Position numbers and translations under genes: made by a program
Part shown: positions 60,113 to 64,000 of the stretch, piece by piece
How positions within the stretch are numbered: position 1 is the stretch's first letter
Layout: every line of letters begins with the position of its first letter
Origin: Cruorifilaria tuberocauda
Taxonomy: Eukaryota > Nematoda > Chromadorea > Rhabditida > Onchocercidae
Length of the DNA: 64,000 bases
NCBI GenBank assembly: GCA_013365365.1
Contig: JABVXU010000001.1
Coordinates: 620,001-684,000 of the forward strand
Reading direction: 5' to 3'
Notes under the pieces: generated by a model
What the model was told of the DNA's origin: nothing
Seen by the model: only the letters and a program-made list of their open reading frames with translations
Databases searched by the model: none

Positions 60113-60810
60113 TCAAAGCCATTTATCCACATTACTGCAGGTGTTGGCCTTATGCTTCAGCTGACAGAGTTGTAGCGCATTAGTTATAGCATATTCTGGC
60201 TCCTTTCTACATCTCTGTGCCATCATTCTACTTAAGCTTATATATATCTGATTCCAATCTTAGAACAACACACGCACATTTAAATCTACCTTCAAAACAT
60301 TCTTCTGCGCTTCGATATCTCTTAATTTATCTTTAGCTCCCACTGCTGAGCTGGTTTTGATATCAAGGCGAGACCAAAAAGTCAGCTTGTTTCTTGAGGC
60401 TAGAAGCCTTTCATTGTTGTGAGACTAAATAGCTGATTCCATTTTGCACCAATGAATTGTAATCTTAAATGATGTCGGTCATTATTTTTGAATCACAAAT
60501 AGGTTTGACCAACTACTAAGTGAGGTAAGGTTATCGGAAATCGATTTCAACCTTACGTCCCCATTAATATTCATCTGATAGCACATATATAATACTCATC
60601 AGCTGGGAGAGGCGCAAATGGAATATATTTTTCTGGTATTACTTGTCCACGGTCCATACAATACAGAGTTCGCGATGGAAAGCTTTTCTGCTTATTCACC
60701 ATTATTGTCGACTCGGCTGTAGATTTTGATTTGGCAAAACGCAATATAGAATTTAACCGGCATGTATGATTTATTGACACATCATTAATCCAACCTATTG
60801 CTTTTGTCAA
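60113..60810 (-). CDS. Coding-like cluster, unrecognised
   Basis: I do not recognise this. On the minus strand a 79-codon frame (60810-60571) includes SFPSRTLYCMDRGQ. It could be spliced at CAA|GTAATA (phase 0) to 60424-60290 (acceptor CTATTTAG; SHNNERLLASRNKLTFWSRL, then AKDKLRDIEAQKNVLK, donor AAG|GTAGAT) and then to 60214-60113 (acceptor GGCACAG; KEPEYAITNALQLCQLKHKA, TGA stop). All phases agree. However, this stretch is GC-richer than average and other open frames occur on both strands nearby, so the chain may be coincidental. No start codon context or domain is seen. It could also be a distal part of the SOC-1 gene, but nothing in it looks like a PH domain. Confidence 0.22.
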
Positions 60811-62821
60811 GAGAATACTTTGCAGGGATGTGTGCTTATCAAGTTAGATTATTCCGCGTTTTGATTTGAACATCTGTCACCAAGTAATCAGACTATAAAG
60901 CAAGGACTCATTCCCTAAACCGATAAACAAGTTAGAATATCTGTTATATCTTGCAAGCTCATTGTACTAATTGTTGAATAATATTTTGTTTTTGATGTCG
61001 GAATGCCCTAGTCAATTTCACAATTGCACTTGTTATTGAGCGAACATTTGCATTTTTGTATGATTCAACTCCTTGTTACGTAAGTAGAAGCCAATTGTTC
61101 GGTTATCGATTCATCATATTTTCGGAAAGCCTTCCTACTTTATGCCGGAAAAATTGTTTGTTTTGGTTGTTTCTGTCTACATCACCGGAAAATTTAACTC
61201 ATTCATTGAAAACACCTTACTTTTCTATATTGATTCAGTCATTTCTAGTTTACATGAATCATGGGGGAAGAAGGGACATATATTAATATATATCATTAGG
61301 CCATTTGATATCGAGCAGCAACTAATAGATTTCTTTTGGCTTTGTTCCTTCCTAATTTGTATTATTGTTATTATCAGTTATTGCGTGCTCGGGGCTAGGT
61401 AGAAAAATGTAGATTCACCAAAAAATGACCATGTGAATAGCAACTATAAAGACAGTTTATTATTCATCAGCAATCTTCTGGTTGAGATGTTAATCGAATC
61501 AACTGATCTGTAAATGGGATGAAGTGATGTAACGTCTGATAGCGTGATGTTCAAGAATGATTATGTCCTGCGAAATTGATCTGGAATACATGCATTTGAC
61601 GTGTTCAGTTTTAGAAGCGAAAAAATATTCAAGAAATGACTCCTCTCCGGAATCTCACTATTGATACCACCTGTAGATATGTTCATATATCCATCCATCT
61701 GCTTAATTTTATGTAAGCAGCTGTAAATATAGTGTAACATTGAAGGATATTGCTTCCTTTCTAATTGATTATTTGCACTTTGATCGTATATGTGTACCTA
61801 TAAATACATTAAACATCACAATGTTAAAACTGTTCAGTGTATTGGTATATGTATTGGCCTGTCTAAATGTTTGCTTTCTTTCTCAAAGCATTTGATGATG
61901 ACCAAGAAAAGCTATTTCGAATGCTTTCAAATTTTCTGTCGCTTAATATTTTTTTGTCTCCCTTTCTGAACTTCGCTTTTCTTGTTTTATTGTTTTGCAA
62001 AATAAGGAAAACTGTCCTGCTATAGTTTGAAAATATTTTTATGACTACTCGCCTAACTAACAGTGATTTAAAGAATTCTTTTAAATCTCCCTGTGCAAAT
62101 GTTATTCAGATTATTTTCAGTTACTGATATATTACTATATTCCATCTCTTCTTGTCAACCATGTTATCTATTTGAACTTCTGAATAATTTGTGACGACAT
62201 CCGTGATTTTTTTTCAAATAAAACTAGTAAAATAATGTTAATATTAAGTTCATTGACATCCTTTAACATAATACAACATAACTTTTTCCATTGTTGATAA
62301 TTTTGTATGTTGTACTGTTATTGCCAGCATTTCTGTGCCTCTCTATCATCATAACTTAAATTTAGTGTGGGATCAAAAAATAGTAAGTTCCTCAAAGGAG
62401 AAATAATCTTTTTTAAATCCTTAAAATTGTTTTTATGGAAATAAACAAGGTAAATATAAATATTTGCTTATTATAAGCCTTACGTAATAATGTGATGATG
62501 ACGTTCTCCATAGTTTATGGTTCGTCTCGTTCGTTTTGTTATACACATAATTTGTCACAAGTGGTAGTTATGCTATTTGGTTGATTTGATTCCGAACTAA
62601 CAAATTGTTGCTATATATGGTGCTGATTCGTTGAAGAAGGAATATAATATCTATTTAGTGATGATTTCTGAATATTTTCTTGATATTCCTTCGTTTGTCT
62701 GACAGAATTATTTTTCCATAATTATATTATCGTCGTAAATTTTAAATTTACTCGCGTTACGATGTTTAATTTAGAAAGTTGTCGGGTGATGTGAGAGAGG
62801 CGTGTGAGGCCTTTCTCGAGG
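60811..62821. other. Non-coding stretch upstream of phospholipase C-beta
   Basis: About 2 kb with no recognised gene; it should include the PLC-beta promoter. A plus frame at 61142-61402 encodes 86 residues ending in a hydrophobic segment (about residues 63-82) but has no homology or start support. Confidence 0.5.
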
Positions 62822-63932
62822 ATGGCCAAAGATTACCAGTTTAGTTGGAAGCCCAATATTCCTGACGCTCTTTTGAAGGGTTATGAATTCGATAAATATG
62901 ATGATGTGGGTTGAATTTATATTTTTTCGTTGTTTTTTCCTTTGTTTCCCTTGTTTTTTTTCTAATCTCCAATATACGAAAGCTCCATACCTTTTGACAC
63001 TTAATGGACTGGGGTACAACGAATTTTTGACTATGTTTTTATGTTTTTATGTTTTTTGTTTTTTATGTTTTTTTGTTGCAAATTCATAATAAATTCATAT
63101 GCCTTAGTTGGTTCTTAGTTCTAAATTTAATATCACTTCTTAGTTTGGTTAAAAATAAAGTTACAAGAAACACGGTAATATGTATCGCTACTTAGTTTTT
63201 GATTAAATGAAAAGTTGCAGGAAAGCATTTGTCTAGAATGTGGTACATTTCTTCGTGTAGATGAATATGGATTTTTTTTATACTGGACATCAGAAGAAAG
63301 GAAAGATACATCAGTGCTTGACCTTATCCTGGTCAATTATTCGTAATTTTTATATCCACGTTATTTAATACAATTTAACATCAGCTTGAAAATTCTCATT
63401 ATTTTACTCATCGAAATTTTACAAAAATATTAAACTTCCTTTGTTTTATCTTGATTATAAATTCTTTTATATATATTATTAGTTGACTTTATTTCGTAGA
63501 AAACTTACAGGTCTGGGAAGCAAGGCGTGGCACATTACCAAAGGATGGACGGGTAATGTTTGAACTGGAGCAACATGGACCTCGTGAAACCATTGAAGAT
63601 AGAACAGTTTGGCTTACATACGGTCCTGACCTAGTTAGTATTAGCAACTACTATTTGGTCGCGGAAGATATTGAAATTGCCAAGGTGATTAATTTCTATC
63701 CTTATAATTTTATTGTAGCTTCCTAAACTTGACAAATGATCTCTTATGATATTTTTTTGCAGCATTTTCAGTTATTATAGTTAAAATATATTCAGAAAGA
63801 TGTCCAGGAGTTATCCGGAGGCATTTCTAATTTTTTTGCTGTCCAATTTTAGATTTGGCGAAATGGTCTAAATGAGATTTTAAGAACAAGCAAAGTACGA
63901 CATATTTCTTATACAACAAGCCTGATGAAGAA
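62822..63932 (+). CDS. egl-8: Phospholipase C-beta (EGL-8), N-terminal exons, cut by the right edge
   Basis: Gq effector that splits PIP2 into IP3 and diacylglycerol. Exons: 62822-62905 (MAKDYQFSWKPNIPDALLKG), 63221-63331 (LECGTFLRVDEYGFFLYW), 63511-63684 (VWEARRGTLPKDGRVMFELE, then RTVWLTYGPDLVSISNYYLV) and 63853 to about 63932 (IWRNGLNEILRTSKVRH). Phases are 0 at each of the first three junctions. This is the PH domain and the link to the EF hands of PLC-beta: the FLRVDEYGFFLYW strand, the LPKD loop and the W-x-x-GLNEI helix are characteristic, and the short pre-PH leader matches the nematode protein. The end of exon 4 is uncertain: AA|GTTTGT after LMK fits the family but the frame stays open to near the window end. 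An acceptor (TTTAATTTAG) about 48 nt before the ATG may be for spliced-leader addition. Catalytic X and Y domains lie beyond the window. Confidence 0.88.
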
Positions 63933-64000
63933 GTTTGTTTCATTTTTTCGGTTGCTTAGGTTTATGATTAATCTTCCCTTTCAACTCACAGTTTTCTGAA

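Noticed and set aside
61142..61402. 86-codon plus frame with a hydrophobic C-terminal segment
   Set aside because: No homologue, no trans-splice acceptor at the start, and a second overlapping frame of similar length.

Overview
The window is nuclear DNA from a nematode, most likely a filarial or other spirurid worm. It is very AT-rich (intergenic DNA looks about 70% A+T). Genes are split into many short exons with GT...TTTTCAG introns, several start codons sit just downstream of an unpaired 3' splice acceptor as expected for spliced-leader trans-splicing, and there is a cuticle collagen with the nematode-specific N-terminus. Species cannot be fixed from the sequence. Exon limits below were worked out by hand from reading frame, splice sites and family conservation; every chain called a recognised gene is phase-consistent from exon to exon.

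Left to right: (1) the 5' end of an alpha-actinin gene (minus, 1-617); (2) about 12.6 kb with no recognisable gene, holding two coding-like islands, the better one a possible four-exon plus-strand gene at 10.2-11.1 kb; (3) CPSF6/CFIm68 (minus, 13.3-16.1 kb), head to head across about 1 kb with (4) the MYG1 nuclease (plus, 17.1-19.9 kb); (5) a possible small unknown gene (24.7-26.0 kb) and a regulator-of-microtubule-dynamics (RMD/RMDN) gene (plus, 26.4-29.4 kb); (6) a small secreted repeat protein with RKKR processing sites (plus, 34.2-35.2 kb); (7) an isochorismatase-fold protein (minus, 36.3-37.4 kb); (8) HSP90/DAF-21 with a heat-shock-element promoter (minus, 38.0-41.7 kb); (9) a TTLL5-type tubulin polyglutamylase (minus, 43.4-49.2 kb); (10) a cuticle collagen (minus, 50.2-51.6 kb); (11) a GAB/SOC-1-type adaptor (minus, 53.0-57.1 kb, N-terminal exon not found); (12) a 5.7 kb gap with an unknown coding-like cluster; (13) the first exons of phospholipase C-beta/EGL-8 (plus, 62.8 kb to the edge).

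The genes are mostly conserved housekeeping and signalling genes, not a functional cluster; apart from the CPSF6/MYG1 head-to-head pair there is no sign of shared regulation, and no operon-like tight same-strand pair. The most unusual item is the 166-residue secreted protein at 34.2-35.2 kb: it looks like a pro-protein cut at two RKKR sites into three related peptides, each ending in (N/S)GY. Other points worth checking are an in-frame hydrophobic intron in CPSF6, a possible poison exon in MYG1, the HSP90 heat-shock promoter, and several weakly supported islands that may be fast-evolving unannotated genes.
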